Below, piece after piece: positions 6,373-14,445 of a stretch of 64,000 bases of DNA. This DNA comes from an uncultured Dysgonomonas sp. GTDB taxonomy: Bacteria; Bacteroidota; Bacteroidia; Bacteroidales; Dysgonomonadaceae. The notes beneath the pieces were generated by a model. That model was not told where the DNA came from, ran no database searches, and saw only the letters and a list, made by a program, of their open reading frames with translations. The stretch lies in NCBI GenBank assembly GCA_937995835.1, contig CALKIV010000105.1, positions 1 to 64,000 on the forward strand, in the 5' to 3' direction. Within the stretch, counting starts at the first letter, position 1; the number at the start of each line of letters is the position of its first letter. The position numbers and the translations under genes are program-made.

Positions 6373-7092
6373 TTATTTGTCCATCAACATTTTACGCACT
6401 CCACTAATCGACCAAGTACCACCTTTACTGTTTTTGAGTTCAGCACCGTTTAAAAACTCTGTTATCTCTTTGTATGTTTTGCCTTGTCTTCTCTGATCGG
6501 TGGCCACGTTGTAAGATTGTCGCCACTGCAAAGAAGATTCTTTTTTTTCTCTGTGTACCTCCGACGCAGCAACTCCACCATCATGCGCATAGTCTGCTAT
6601 ATCTGGATTACCTAGTTTGGTTATTCTTTTGCCAGATCGTTTGCTTATATGAAATCCGTACTTATCTATATTGTTTTGTATTTGGCTGATGCCCGCTTTG
6701 GTGTTAATAGAGTTAATTTTCCTATCATAGTCAATTACTTTTACAATAAAAGATAAATTATAGGCATCTAGAGTAGGAAAATCGCACACGTATATTGAAA
6801 TTTGTTTGTTAATAATGTTGCTAGTGAAATCTGAATCATAGGCAAGTCTCCCAAGTTTAGCAAGGACTATTGTTGCTCTATCTGAAATAGCCCTGTCAAA
6901 TGCTTTAATCATTTCAGTTTTAATATTATTACTATCACCTTCAAAATCAATATACTCTCCCATAACTTCACCCTGTTGACTCTTAATGTAGTCGATACAT
7001 ATATTTTTTTGAGAATTTGCAGAGAAGCTGTCATTAGTGATATAGAAAGTAGGGATACACATATAAATTACATATCGATTGAGTGTCTTCAT
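6373..7092 (-). CDS. Serine recombinase-like protein lacking catalytic residues
   Basis: 239 aa. The overall plan is that of resolvase/invertase proteins: an N-terminal catalytic domain up to about residue 150, then Lys-Leu-Gly-Asn-Pro and a C-terminal helical part ending Gly-Gly-Thr-Trp-Ser-Ile-Ser-Gly-Val-Arg-Lys-Met-Leu, typical of the recombinase HTH. The key motifs have decayed. The usual Tyr-x-Arg-Val-Ser-Thr is replaced by Tyr-Met-Cys-Ile-Pro-Thr, losing the nucleophilic Ser and its Arg. The Lys-Leu-Asp-Arg-Leu-Ser-Arg motif reads Lys-Leu-Gly-Arg-Leu-Ala-Tyr. The His-Glu-Arg region reads Tyr-Asp-Arg. It should not cut DNA, but could still bind it. The frame is intact. Confidence 0.65.
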   Translation of the reverse strand: MKTLNRYVIYMCIPTFYITNDSFSANSQKNICIDYIKSQQGEVMGEYIDFEGDSNNIKTEMIKAFDRAISDRATIVLAKLGRLAYDSDFTSNIINKQISIYVCDFPTLDAYNLSFIVKVIDYDRKINSINTKAGISQIQNNIDKYGFHISKRSGKRITKLGNPDIADYAHDGGVAASEVHREKKESSLQWRQSYNVATDQRRQGKTYKEITEFLNGAELKNSKGGTWSISGVRKMLMDK

Positions 7093-7407
7093 ATATTTAT
7101 ATAATTTGATACTATTTTAAATTTTAAAATAAATAGACTTATAGCCAAATCCAAAAATAAAAAAATCTTAGTGGCACTATCTGATATTTTAGCTTTGAGT
7201 AAAATAGGGGTGTACCCTTACCTTCGAATAGAGTGAGTATAATGGTGCTTAACGAAGAAAATTAAGTAGAGCCTGTAAACCCTAAAAATAGAGCTCTTAG
7301 ATTTGGAATAAGGGCTAGAGTTATAATTTTAGTCTTATGTCTGTAGTCATTCTGGTATCCTTAGAAAATACTTACTGACGTTTCGCTGACAAAACTCATA
7401 AAAGAAA
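7093..7407. other. Gene-free A+T-rich interval
   Basis: Between the recombinase-like gene and the tRNA-Asp terminator I see no open frame with gene-like character on either strand, no clear direct repeats and no tRNA-derived att duplication. It contains the upstream region of the recombinase-like gene. Confidence 0.5.
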
Positions 7408-7442
7408 AACGCTAAACATCTAATTAATAGATGTCTAGCGTT
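7408..7442 (-). terminator. Terminator of tRNA-Asp
   Basis: Arms 7408-7422 and 7428-7442 pair over 15 positions with two mismatches. Read on the minus strand the hairpin is followed by TTTCTTTT-like sequence, 6 bases after the tRNA 3' end. Confidence 0.8.
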
Positions 7443-7447
7443 TACTT

Positions 7448-7524
7448 TGGCGGTATGGACGGGACTCGAACCCGCGACCCCCTGCGTGACAGGCAGGTAT
7501 TCTAACCAACTGAACTACCACACC
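7448..7524 (-). tRNA. tRNA-Asp (GTC)
   Basis: On the minus strand the acceptor stem GGTGTGG (7524-7518) pairs with CCATACC (7458-7452), followed by discriminator G (7451) and an encoded CCA (7450-7448). The D arm carries the AGTTGGTTAGA-type loop, the anticodon loop reads CTGTCAC with anticodon GTC, and the T arm has the GGTTCGAGTCC pattern. All four stems can be formed. It is a single-gene unit with its own promoter and terminator. Confidence 0.96.
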
Positions 7525-7575
7525 ATTTTTGTTTTGACTCCTTATTTGGAGCAGCATTTTCTCTCAAATGCATTG

Positions 7576-7607
7576 CAAAAGTAGGCTAGATTTATTTAAT
7601 CTGCAAA
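7576..7607 (-). promoter_or_regulatory. Promoter of tRNA-Asp
   Basis: On the minus strand: -33 TTTG at 7607-7604 and -7 TACTTTTG at 7583-7576, separated by 20 bp. This fits the Bacteroidota consensus and lies about 50 bp ahead of the tRNA. Confidence 0.7.
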
Positions 7608-7892
7608 TGTTATATGAAGTTTTTTTAAACTATTTTCAACTAGTGTTGATTATGAGAATGTTATAAATAAACAAAATATAGATATTTAGTGAAAGGGTAG
7701 CGTGAAAGCAAATATAAAGCTTTAAGTAAACTTTAAAACTAGCAATATTCCTCGAATGTTTCAGAAGCTAAAACAATTATAACGCTTGATAATATTAGGT
7801 GGAGTTTGTGGAGTAGGGGAGTTATTTTGAAATTGTTATGCGAAACGGTCAGTTTAGCGAATAAAACATTTTTAAGTCTTAAATGTGTGGCA
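7608..7892. other. Intergenic stretch without recognised features
   Basis: Between the tRNA promoter and the end of the Nudix regulator. No gene-like frame, no strong hairpin and no repeats seen. Confidence 0.5.
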
Positions 7893-8627
7893 TCAAAAAG
7901 ATATACCAATATCTGGAGATTTGAATCGGTATAATATTGGAGGATTGTAAGTTCTTCCTGCTTTTGTTTCTTCTAGTTGTTCGATGCAGTCGTACGATAA
8001 AATTTTACGTTGAAAATTTCTTCTGTCTAATTTTTTGTTCAAGATTATCTCATATATCCGTCTCAACTCTGTCATGGTAAACTTTTCGGGTAGCAGCTCA
8101 TAGCCTACCGGTATTAGTGGAAACAATAATTGCAAGCGCTCCATTGCTACTTTAATGATGTTTTCGTGGTCAGATTGCAGTGGGGGCAACTTTTTTATGT
8201 CGTGCCACACCAAAGTCTCATCCAGACTTTCTGCCAAATTGACTTTGTCATATTGCACGAAGGCGATATAGCCCATACTGACGAATCGTCTCAAAAGCCA
8301 CTTGCCATCTGTTTCCGATTTTGCATGCTTGGTTACATAATCTCTATTTTGAGAATAAATGGTTCTATTGGGATCGCTGAATAAGTAAAATTGTTTGAGG
8401 AAAATATCCTTCAATCCTGATCTTTCTTCCAAAACACGGTGAGCGGCTTGATTAGCATCTTCATGATTAAACATGAAACCCCCTAAGAGTGAATAATAGT
8501 CTCCTAGAGCAAATTTGCGAAGCAACACCTTGATCTTTCCTTTATGAAAGCTAAGGAGTACACAATCTACAGAAAATCCGGGATGGATATTCTCTTCCGT
8601 ATAGTATTTAAAATCATCAGTTTCCAT
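7893..8627 (-). CDS. Nudix-fold transcriptional regulator (NrtR/AraR type)
   Basis: 244 aa. Residues 1-140 form a Nudix domain; the Nudix box region (about 50-72) reads Gly-Phe-Met-Phe-Asn-His-Glu, then Arg-Val-Leu-Glu-Glu-Arg-Ser-Gly-Leu. The first Glu of the REUxEE core is Val and the last is Arg, so hydrolase activity is probably lost, as in Nudix-derived sensors. Residues about 165-240 form a winged helix (Phe-Thr-Met-Thr-Glu-Leu-Arg-Arg-Ile-Tyr, then Asp-Arg-Arg-Asn-Phe-Gln-Arg-Lys-Ile). Regulators of this type respond to nucleotide-sugar-like or sugar ligands; in Bacteroides one controls arabinose use. It is divergent from the GH3 operon with repeated sites between, so it very likely regulates that operon and itself. 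Confidence 0.85.
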   Translation of the reverse strand: METDDFKYYTEENIHPGFSVDCVLLSFHKGKIKVLLRKFALGDYYSLLGGFMFNHEDANQAAHRVLEERSGLKDIFLKQFYLFSDPNRTIYSQNRDYVTKHAKSETDGKWLLRRFVSMGYIAFVQYDKVNLAESLDETLVWHDIKKLPPLQSDHENIIKVAMERLQLLFPLIPVGYELLPEKFTMTELRRIYEIILNKKLDRRNFQRKILSYDCIEQLEETKAGRTYNPPILYRFKSPDIGISF

Positions 8628-8659
8628 CTTTTCAACGTCGTGAGTTTAGTAATATTTGA

Positions 8660-8692
8660 CAAATATAGTAAAGTTATATTGTAACCTTCAAA
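8660..8692 (-). promoter_or_regulatory. Promoter of the Nudix regulator gene
   Basis: On the minus strand, TATATTTG at 8667-8660 fits the -7 consensus; TTTG at 8692-8689 may be the -33 box, 21 bp away. The first 17-bp repeat starts 4 bp beyond it. Confidence 0.55.
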
Positions 8693-8695
8693 CAA

Positions 8696-8749
8696 TGTGT
8701 ATAAATGACGCAATTATGTTTAAAAACATTTATGTGTATAAATGACGCA
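8696..8749. repeat. Two 17-bp direct repeats, likely operator
   Basis: TGTGTATAAATGACGCA is present at 8696-8712 and again at 8733-8749, 37 bp apart (about 3.5 turns). A shortened relative, TGTATAACGCAT, sits at 8791-8802 around the start of the GH3 transcript. The copies lie between and over the two divergent promoters, the expected position for a regulator that controls both. Confidence 0.7.
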
Positions 8750-8755
8750 TAAAAA

Positions 8756-8786
8756 TTTGGATGTGAAAATAACTTAAATATCTTTG
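8756..8786 (+). promoter_or_regulatory. Promoter of the GH3 operon
   Basis: TTTG 8756-8759 and TATCTTTG 8779-8786 with 19 bp between, an ideal Bacteroidota promoter. Transcription should begin near 8793, within the third repeat-like site. Confidence 0.8.
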
Positions 8787-8816
8787 CGTCTGTATAACGC
8801 ATAAAATAATATTACT

Positions 8817-11129
8817 ATGAACAAATACATCTCCTTATTTCTAGTTGGATTTTTGGGTTTGCAGTGTACAAACCCTGCAAAAGAGAGCAAAGATTTTGTA
8901 CTTGTAGAAAATGAGCAAGGCAAAACTTTAGGATACTCTCCTCGATCCGGAGTTACTATCATTGAACAAGATGGGTTCAAGTTTAAAGATTTAAATAAAA
9001 ATGGAACATTAGACAAGTATGAAGACTGGCGACTTTCGTCTGACGAAAGAGCTAAGGATTTGGCTTCACAAATGACCGTAGATCAAATTGCTGGGCTGAT
9101 GCTCTATAGTGCCCATCAAATGTTACCATCACCAAGCGTAGGTTTTGGAGCGGGGACATACGATGGAAAACCATTTGCCGAAAGTGGAGTCAAGCCTTGG
9201 GTCTTGAGTGACAATCAAAAAAAGTTTCTCCAAGAGGATAATCTTCGCCACATATTATTGATGGGTATCGAGAGTACCGAAATAGCTGCTCGTTGGAATA
9301 ATGAGATGCAAGCTTTTGTAGAGGGTTTGGACTTGGGAATTCCAGGCAACTCTAGCTCGGATCCACGGCATTCAGTAACAACCAAAGCAGAGTTTAACGC
9401 TGGTGGGGGTGCTATTTCTGAATGGCCACGAGAAATAGGACTTGCTGCAACTTTTACTCCTGAAATTGTTAGACAATTTGGTGAAGTGGCTGCTGCTGAA
9501 TACAGAGCTCTGGGGATTGCAACAGCGCTGTCTCCTCAGGTTGATTTATCAACAGAGCCTCGCTGGTTTCGCTTGGGAATGACTTTTGGTGAAGATACAA
9601 AATTGGTGACAGATATGGGTAGAGCTTACATAGATGGTTTCCAAACATCCGAAGGAGAAGATGAAATAGAGAACGGGTGGGGTTATCAGAGTGTGAATGC
9701 GATGGTGAAGCATTGGCCAAGTGGAGGAGCCGAAGAAGGTGGGCGCGATGGACATTGGGCGTTCGGAAAGTTTGCTGTATATCCGGGTAAAAACTTTGAG
9801 GAGCATCTGAAACCATTTACAGAAGGGGCTTTCAAACTTGATGGAAAAACAGGAGCAGCTTCGGCTGTGATGCCTTATTACACTATCTCGTACAATCAAG
9901 CAACTGATGGCACAAATCACGGGAATGGTTTTAGTAAATATATTGTCACAGATCTCTTAAGAGATAAATATGGATATGATGGGGTAGTGTGTACCGATTG
10001 GTTGATAACAGCTGATGAAGGGAAAACTCCAGGTGATTTTGCCGGTAAACCATGGGGTGTTGAAAATCTGACTGTGGCCGAACGACACTATATGTGTATC
10101 AAGGCCGGAATGGATCAGTTTGGAGGCAACAACGACAAAGGGCCTGTGCTAGAAGCCTACAAAATGGGAGTTGCCGAATTTGGAGAAGAGTATATGAAAA
10201 AGCGCTTCGAGCAATCTGCTGTTCGCTTGCTCAAGAATATTTTCCGTCTAGGATTGTTCGAGAATCCATATCTAGATGTTGAAAACAGTGTGGCAACTGT
10301 GGGCAATGCCGAATTCTCTAAGATAGGATATGAGGCACAATTGAAATCGACTATCCTTTTGAAAAATAAAAATAAGGTGCTTCCTTTCGAAGCCAAGAAG
10401 AAAGTTTATATTCCTAAGCGCTATAGTGCATCCACAATAAACTGGTGGGGACAATGGACAGAACCAAAACTAGAATATCCTGTTGATTTGGATGTAGTGG
10501 GGCAGTATTATGATGTAACTCATAACCCTAGTGAAGCCGAATTTGCACTTGTTTTTGTCCAAAACCCAAAGAGCGAGTTTAATGGCTATTCGGCTACCGA
10601 TCGCCTCTCTGGAGGAAATGGATATATTCCCATCTCACTTCAATATTTGCCTTATACAGCAACGGGAGCTCGTGCACAAAGTATAGCAGCAGGCGACCCC
10701 GTTGTAGACCCAACAATTAGCAATAGAACATACAATGGAAAAACAACTCGCACGGTTAATGCCAACGATTTGGAGGTGATGTTGAGGACACGCGACATGA
10801 TGCTTGACAAACCGGTGATAGCTGTGATAGACCTTTCCAATCCAATGGTGTTTAATGAGTTCGAGAAAGATATGGATGGAATCCTCTTGCATTTTGGAAG
10901 TTCTGATAAGTCACTTATGGAAATTATTTCGGGGCAATATGAGCCCAACGGACTATTGCCGATACAAATGCCTGCTAATATGCTGACAGTAGAGAAACAA
11001 TATGAAGATGTGCCTCACGACATGGAGTGCCATGAAGACACAGAAGGTAACACCTACGATTTTGGATTTGGACTAAACTGGGCAGGAACTATCAAAGATG
11101 CCAGAACTGAAAAATATAACCTGAAATAA
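8817..11129 (+). CDS. Glycoside hydrolase family 3 lipoprotein
   Basis: 770 aa with a lipoprotein signal ending Gly-Leu-Gln-Cys (Cys17), so it is membrane-anchored, in the periplasm or outside. After a linker comes Asp-Leu-Asn-Lys-Asn-Gly-Thr-Leu-Asp-Lys-Tyr-Glu-Asp-Trp (about 58-71), an EF-hand-like insert usual in this Bacteroidota branch. The GH3 barrel shows Glu-Pro-Arg-Trp, Lys-His-Trp-Pro, and the nucleophile motif Val-Cys-Thr-Asp-Trp with Asp394. The C-terminal sandwich domain (about 500-750) should supply the acid/base, which I could not place. Family chemistry: removal of terminal beta-linked sugars, most often glucose. The substrate is unknown. First gene of the operon. Confidence 0.88.
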   Translation: MNKYISLFLVGFLGLQCTNPAKESKDFVLVENEQGKTLGYSPRSGVTIIEQDGFKFKDLNKNGTLDKYEDWRLSSDERAKDLASQMTVDQIAGLMLYSAHQMLPSPSVGFGAGTYDGKPFAESGVKPWVLSDNQKKFLQEDNLRHILLMGIESTEIAARWNNEMQAFVEGLDLGIPGNSSSDPRHSVTTKAEFNAGGGAISEWPREIGLAATFTPEIVRQFGEVAAAEYRALGIATALSPQVDLSTEPRWFRLGMTFGEDTKLVTDMGRAYIDGFQTSEGEDEIENGWGYQSVNAMVKHWPSGGAEEGGRDGHWAFGKFAVYPGKNFEEHLKPFTEGAFKLDGKTGAASAVMPYYTISYNQATDGTNHGNGFSKYIVTDLLRDKYGYDGVVCTDWLITADEGKTPGDFAGKPWGVENLTVAERHYMCIKAGMDQFGGNNDKGPVLEAYKMGVAEFGEEYMKKRFEQSAVRLLKNIFRLGLFENPYLDVENSVATVGNAEFSKIGYEAQLKSTILLKNKNKVLPFEAKKKVYIPKRYSASTINWWGQWTEPKLEYPVDLDVVGQYYDVTHNPSEAEFALVFVQNPKSEFNGYSATDRLSGGNGYIPISLQYLPYTATGARAQSIAAGDPVVDPTISNRTYNGKTTRTVNANDLEVMLRTRDMMLDKPVIAVIDLSNPMVFNEFEKDMDGILLHFGSSDKSLMEIISGQYEPNGLLPIQMPANMLTVEKQYEDVPHDMECHEDTEGNTYDFGFGLNWAGTIKDARTEKYNLK

Positions 11130-11165
11130 CACAAAGTACTAACCATTTTATTAATTTAAAAAACT

Positions 11166-13493
11166 ATGAAAAAAGTAACACTATCTATTTTTGCGACCAG
11201 CTTACTTGCTCTTTTGGGTACATCGAACCTGATGGCTCAGAAGAATACGGAGGCTGATAAAGCAAAGAGTGACACTACAAAAGTCACTCAAAAAGCGGGG
11301 GGAACAGCCAACGTGATGTTGAATGCATCGGCTGATAATGGGCCTAGAGCCGTTAATATAGGTTTGCCTGCTAGTGTGGGAGGAACCGTAGTGCTGGAAA
11401 ACGGACTACCCGTTGTCTATGATTTTATGGGACAGATGCCTACTGCCGTATGGCGACAAGACAATGGGGTGTCTAAGTTTCAGGTTTTGAATGTTTCCGA
11501 AACAGCTTTACTTGCAAGCGATGTAGGTGTTTCTGTGAGCACGTGGAGCAATAGGGGGACCGAGGTGCTAAAAGGGACAGCAGGTTTTACGACCAACTCA
11601 TTTGGGCTTCTTCGTGGAGATTTAAATGTGAGTGGACCAATGAAAAATGGATGGTATTATTCACTTACTGCCTTTGTAAATATGGATCCAGGAACTTTCC
11701 GTTCCAATGTTTCTACCTTCTTAGATAAAACTCAGATATACAAGGGTGTTATCAATAAGAAATATGCAACAGGGCAGATCGGTGTTCAGTACAAATTTGC
11801 TAGTAGTCAGTCTATAAATGCTAAACAGAGTCCTTATATCTATCACAAAGATGGTAGTGTGACCAACCTTCCCGGTTTTCGCATTGGGCGAGATGCATAT
11901 TTGGAGCAATCTGGTATGATTCATACTGTTGATCCGCTGACAGGTGAAAATGTAGCATGGGATGCCATGAAAGATGGAGGAAGTACAACACATGTAATAG
12001 ACATCATGGGAGATCAAAAAATAGGGAATGGTATGGTTTTAGACTATACGCTTCGTTATCAAAATTCTAATTCCGGCTCTTACAATCCTTATCTGACAGC
12101 TATCACTTCAGGTGTAGATCCTAACACGCCAGTGAGTGACTTGAAGGCTGGTGACAAGAGATATTATTATGCTGACAATCCGGACGCTCCGTATGAAGGA
12201 TATGTGCAAAATGGGATGATGATTTTCTCTCCAAAGTCTAAAAAGAACACAGTGATGGCTCGTATAGAGTTGAGTAAAAAAACGGAAAATCATCATTGGA
12301 TGGTAGGTTTCCATAACTGGTATTATAAAGTAGACAAAGCCAATTCGGCAACTTATTCATATCAGTTTGAGGTTAAACCTAATCCTCATGCCTTGGTGTA
12401 TGATGAGTGGGTGACAATGGATAAGGATAAAAATCCTATCACTCCACAATGGATGAGAAAAACCGACAAATATGGAAATCGTAGTCACAATGCTGCTATG
12501 CAGTATCACAATGGAGTAGACAACAAAATGGCATTTGTGGCAACTGAAAAATGGAAAATAAACGATAAATTTTCTGTGGATGCAGGAACCCGTTTCGAGT
12601 GGCAACGTATTGATGGCGATTGGTATTCGGCTGATGATAGAAAAGCAGGAGGAACAAATTGGATTTCGGGCAGCACTACAGATGTTAAGAAGAACTGGTT
12701 CAACTTTAGTGCTACAGCTAGTGCAACTTGGAAAGCATTCAAAAACTTAGGGTTCCTTGCCGATGCATATTATTTGCAACAAGCTGGAAAACTGAGTATG
12801 TATGCTGGAGCAGATGATCCTCAGATAGACAAATGTGAGATTCCGGGTTTTGCTGCAGGGATATATTTCAATCATCCGATGATCAGTTTAGTTTCTAAGG
12901 TTACGTCAATCAAGCGTACTAACTTTAAAAACAACTCCACATTCAACGATCCTATAACAGGTGCTGTGGACAAAAAAACGATCAGCTATGATGTTAGCAC
13001 CATTGGTTGGACTACCGACTTGTTGTTCCGTCCATTCAAGGGCTTTGATCTACATATGTTAGTAACGCTTCAAAATCCTAAATACGAGAACTACGAATTT
13101 ACTACAAGTTGGGGACAAGAGGTTAACAATAATGGTAATGTGGCACGAAGCGTATCTAAAACGCTTATCGAGATCGACCCTAGTTATAGCTTTGGCAAGT
13201 TCAAAATCTGGGCTAGTGCTCGTTACTTCAGCAAGGAGTATGCAAACTATCCTAACACCCTTATTTTCAAAGAAAGATGGGAAACCTTTGCCGGACTGAA
13301 TTACAAATATGACAAAAATGTAGATTTCGGAATTAGTGCTGTCAATTTATTGAATCAACATGGAGCACAAGGTTCTATCTCTGGAACAAATACTACGACT
13401 GCCGAACAAGCAAATGCATTGTATGACAAACCTCTAGTGGGAACTTATATTCGTCCATTTACAATCGAATTCAAAACTAAAATCAGATTTTAA
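11166..13493 (+). CDS. TonB-dependent outer-membrane receptor
   Basis: 775 aa with a signal peptide (cleavage after Leu-Met-Ala-Gln, about residue 25). Residues about 50-180 look like a plug domain, including Asn-Arg-Gly-Thr-Glu-Val-Leu-Lys-Gly. The rest is a long series of amphipathic strands with aromatic girdles and the C-terminus ends Lys-Ile-Arg-Phe, as in 22-strand TonB receptors. I see no clear carboxypeptidase-like N-terminal domain and no SusD partner, so it is not a standard SusC. It probably imports the product of the GH3 enzyme or the phosphorylated compound handled by the two following genes. 36 bp after the GH3 gene. Confidence 0.82.
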   Translation: MKKVTLSIFATSLLALLGTSNLMAQKNTEADKAKSDTTKVTQKAGGTANVMLNASADNGPRAVNIGLPASVGGTVVLENGLPVVYDFMGQMPTAVWRQDNGVSKFQVLNVSETALLASDVGVSVSTWSNRGTEVLKGTAGFTTNSFGLLRGDLNVSGPMKNGWYYSLTAFVNMDPGTFRSNVSTFLDKTQIYKGVINKKYATGQIGVQYKFASSQSINAKQSPYIYHKDGSVTNLPGFRIGRDAYLEQSGMIHTVDPLTGENVAWDAMKDGGSTTHVIDIMGDQKIGNGMVLDYTLRYQNSNSGSYNPYLTAITSGVDPNTPVSDLKAGDKRYYYADNPDAPYEGYVQNGMMIFSPKSKKNTVMARIELSKKTENHHWMVGFHNWYYKVDKANSATYSYQFEVKPNPHALVYDEWVTMDKDKNPITPQWMRKTDKYGNRSHNAAMQYHNGVDNKMAFVATEKWKINDKFSVDAGTRFEWQRIDGDWYSADDRKAGGTNWISGSTTDVKKNWFNFSATASATWKAFKNLGFLADAYYLQQAGKLSMYAGADDPQIDKCEIPGFAAGIYFNHPMISLVSKVTSIKRTNFKNNSTFNDPITGAVDKKTISYDVSTIGWTTDLLFRPFKGFDLHMLVTLQNPKYENYEFTTSWGQEVNNNGNVARSVSKTLIEIDPSYSFGKFKIWASARYFSKEYANYPNTLIFKERWETFAGLNYKYDKNVDFGISAVNLLNQHGAQGSISGTNTTTAEQANALYDKPLVGTYIRPFTIEFKTKIRF

Positions 13494-13511
13494 CCAATTA
13501 AACTAACAACC

Positions 13512-14435
13512 ATGAAAAATAAATTAAGTTACATATTACTATTAATTGGTTTGATATTTTCAACAGGCGTTTTCTCTCAAGAAAAAACGTTCAAGATTTT
13601 GAGCTACAATGTTTATTGGGGAATGAAAGAGGACACAACAGCAAACAAATCTAAATTTGCAGAATGGATCAAGGCTCAAGATGCTGATGTTGTTGCATTG
13701 CAGGAGATGAATGGTTTTACTGCCAATGATCCCGATTTTATTCCTGCTGGTACGGGCAATAAAAATAATTTGGCAAAGCTGGCACGTAGCTACGGGCATC
13801 CCTATTGCTATATCGTGAGAGAGCCGGCTCCCGATGGGGCTATCAGTTTTCCTGTTGCCATTACTTCCAAATATCCGATTGTCAATGTGCGTCGAGTTTT
13901 GGAGAATACGGTGCATGGTTTCTTGGAAGCTGAAATAGAGGGATATCACTTTCTGATTACACATTTTCATCCTTTCTCTTCAGAGAGAAGAGCAACAGAA
14001 ATAGATCAAATATTGGCTACAATTGCAACAAAATCAGATGGTCAAAAATGGTTTTTTATGGGCGATCTCAATTCTGTTTCTCCACTCGATAGGGAAGAGT
14101 ATGACAATAATCTTCTTCGCGATTTTATTAGAGCAGACCGAAAGAAAAGACCATATAATATGAACTTGGCAAAAGATGATGAGCTAGACTATTCGGTGCA
14201 ACAAAAAATCTTAGATTTTGGTTTTGTAGATGCTTTGAAAGAGTTTCATCCAAGTTTTATAGCCACTGCTCCCACTAAAATGTTTTATGACCAATCGAAT
14301 CACCCACTGCGATACGACTACTTGTATGTAAGCAAGAATCTGAAAGAAAAACTTGTAAAATGTGAGGTGATCAAAGATAATTTCACAGATATCTATTCGG
14401 ATCATTATCCTGTAATCTTAACAATCAAAAAATAA
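13512..14435 (+). CDS. Secreted endonuclease/exonuclease/phosphatase-fold enzyme
   Basis: 307 aa with an N-terminal signal peptide (Gly-Val-Phe-Ser-Gln near residue 22). The fold's motifs are all present: Leu-Ser-Tyr-Asn-Val-Tyr-Trp-Gly near the start, Val-Ala-Leu-Gln-Glu-Met (metal-binding Glu), His-Phe-His-Pro-Phe, Gly-Asp-Leu-Asn-Ser and Ser-Asp-His-Tyr-Pro-Val near the end. This superfamily cleaves phosphoesters in substrates as different as DNA, sphingomyelin and inositol phosphates. Export and the neighbouring phosphatase suggest a small phosphodiester or polyphosphate outside the cytoplasm, not DNA repair. 18 bp after the receptor gene. Confidence 0.83.
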   Translation: MKNKLSYILLLIGLIFSTGVFSQEKTFKILSYNVYWGMKEDTTANKSKFAEWIKAQDADVVALQEMNGFTANDPDFIPAGTGNKNNLAKLARSYGHPYCYIVREPAPDGAISFPVAITSKYPIVNVRRVLENTVHGFLEAEIEGYHFLITHFHPFSSERRATEIDQILATIATKSDGQKWFFMGDLNSVSPLDREEYDNNLLRDFIRADRKKRPYNMNLAKDDELDYSVQQKILDFGFVDALKEFHPSFIATAPTKMFYDQSNHPLRYDYLYVSKNLKEKLVKCEVIKDNFTDIYSDHYPVILTIKK

Positions 14436-14445
14436 TATAGTGGTT

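Noticed and set aside
7448..7524. tRNA-Asp as the attachment site of the element at the left edge
   Set aside because: I could not find a second copy of the tRNA 3' end in the window, and the integrase lies more than 7 kb away; no evidence of an att duplication.
9469..9920. Long minus-strand frames opposite the GH3 gene
   Set aside because: They lie fully within a clear GH3 gene, have no family character and no promoter; they are by-products of the codon use on the other strand.
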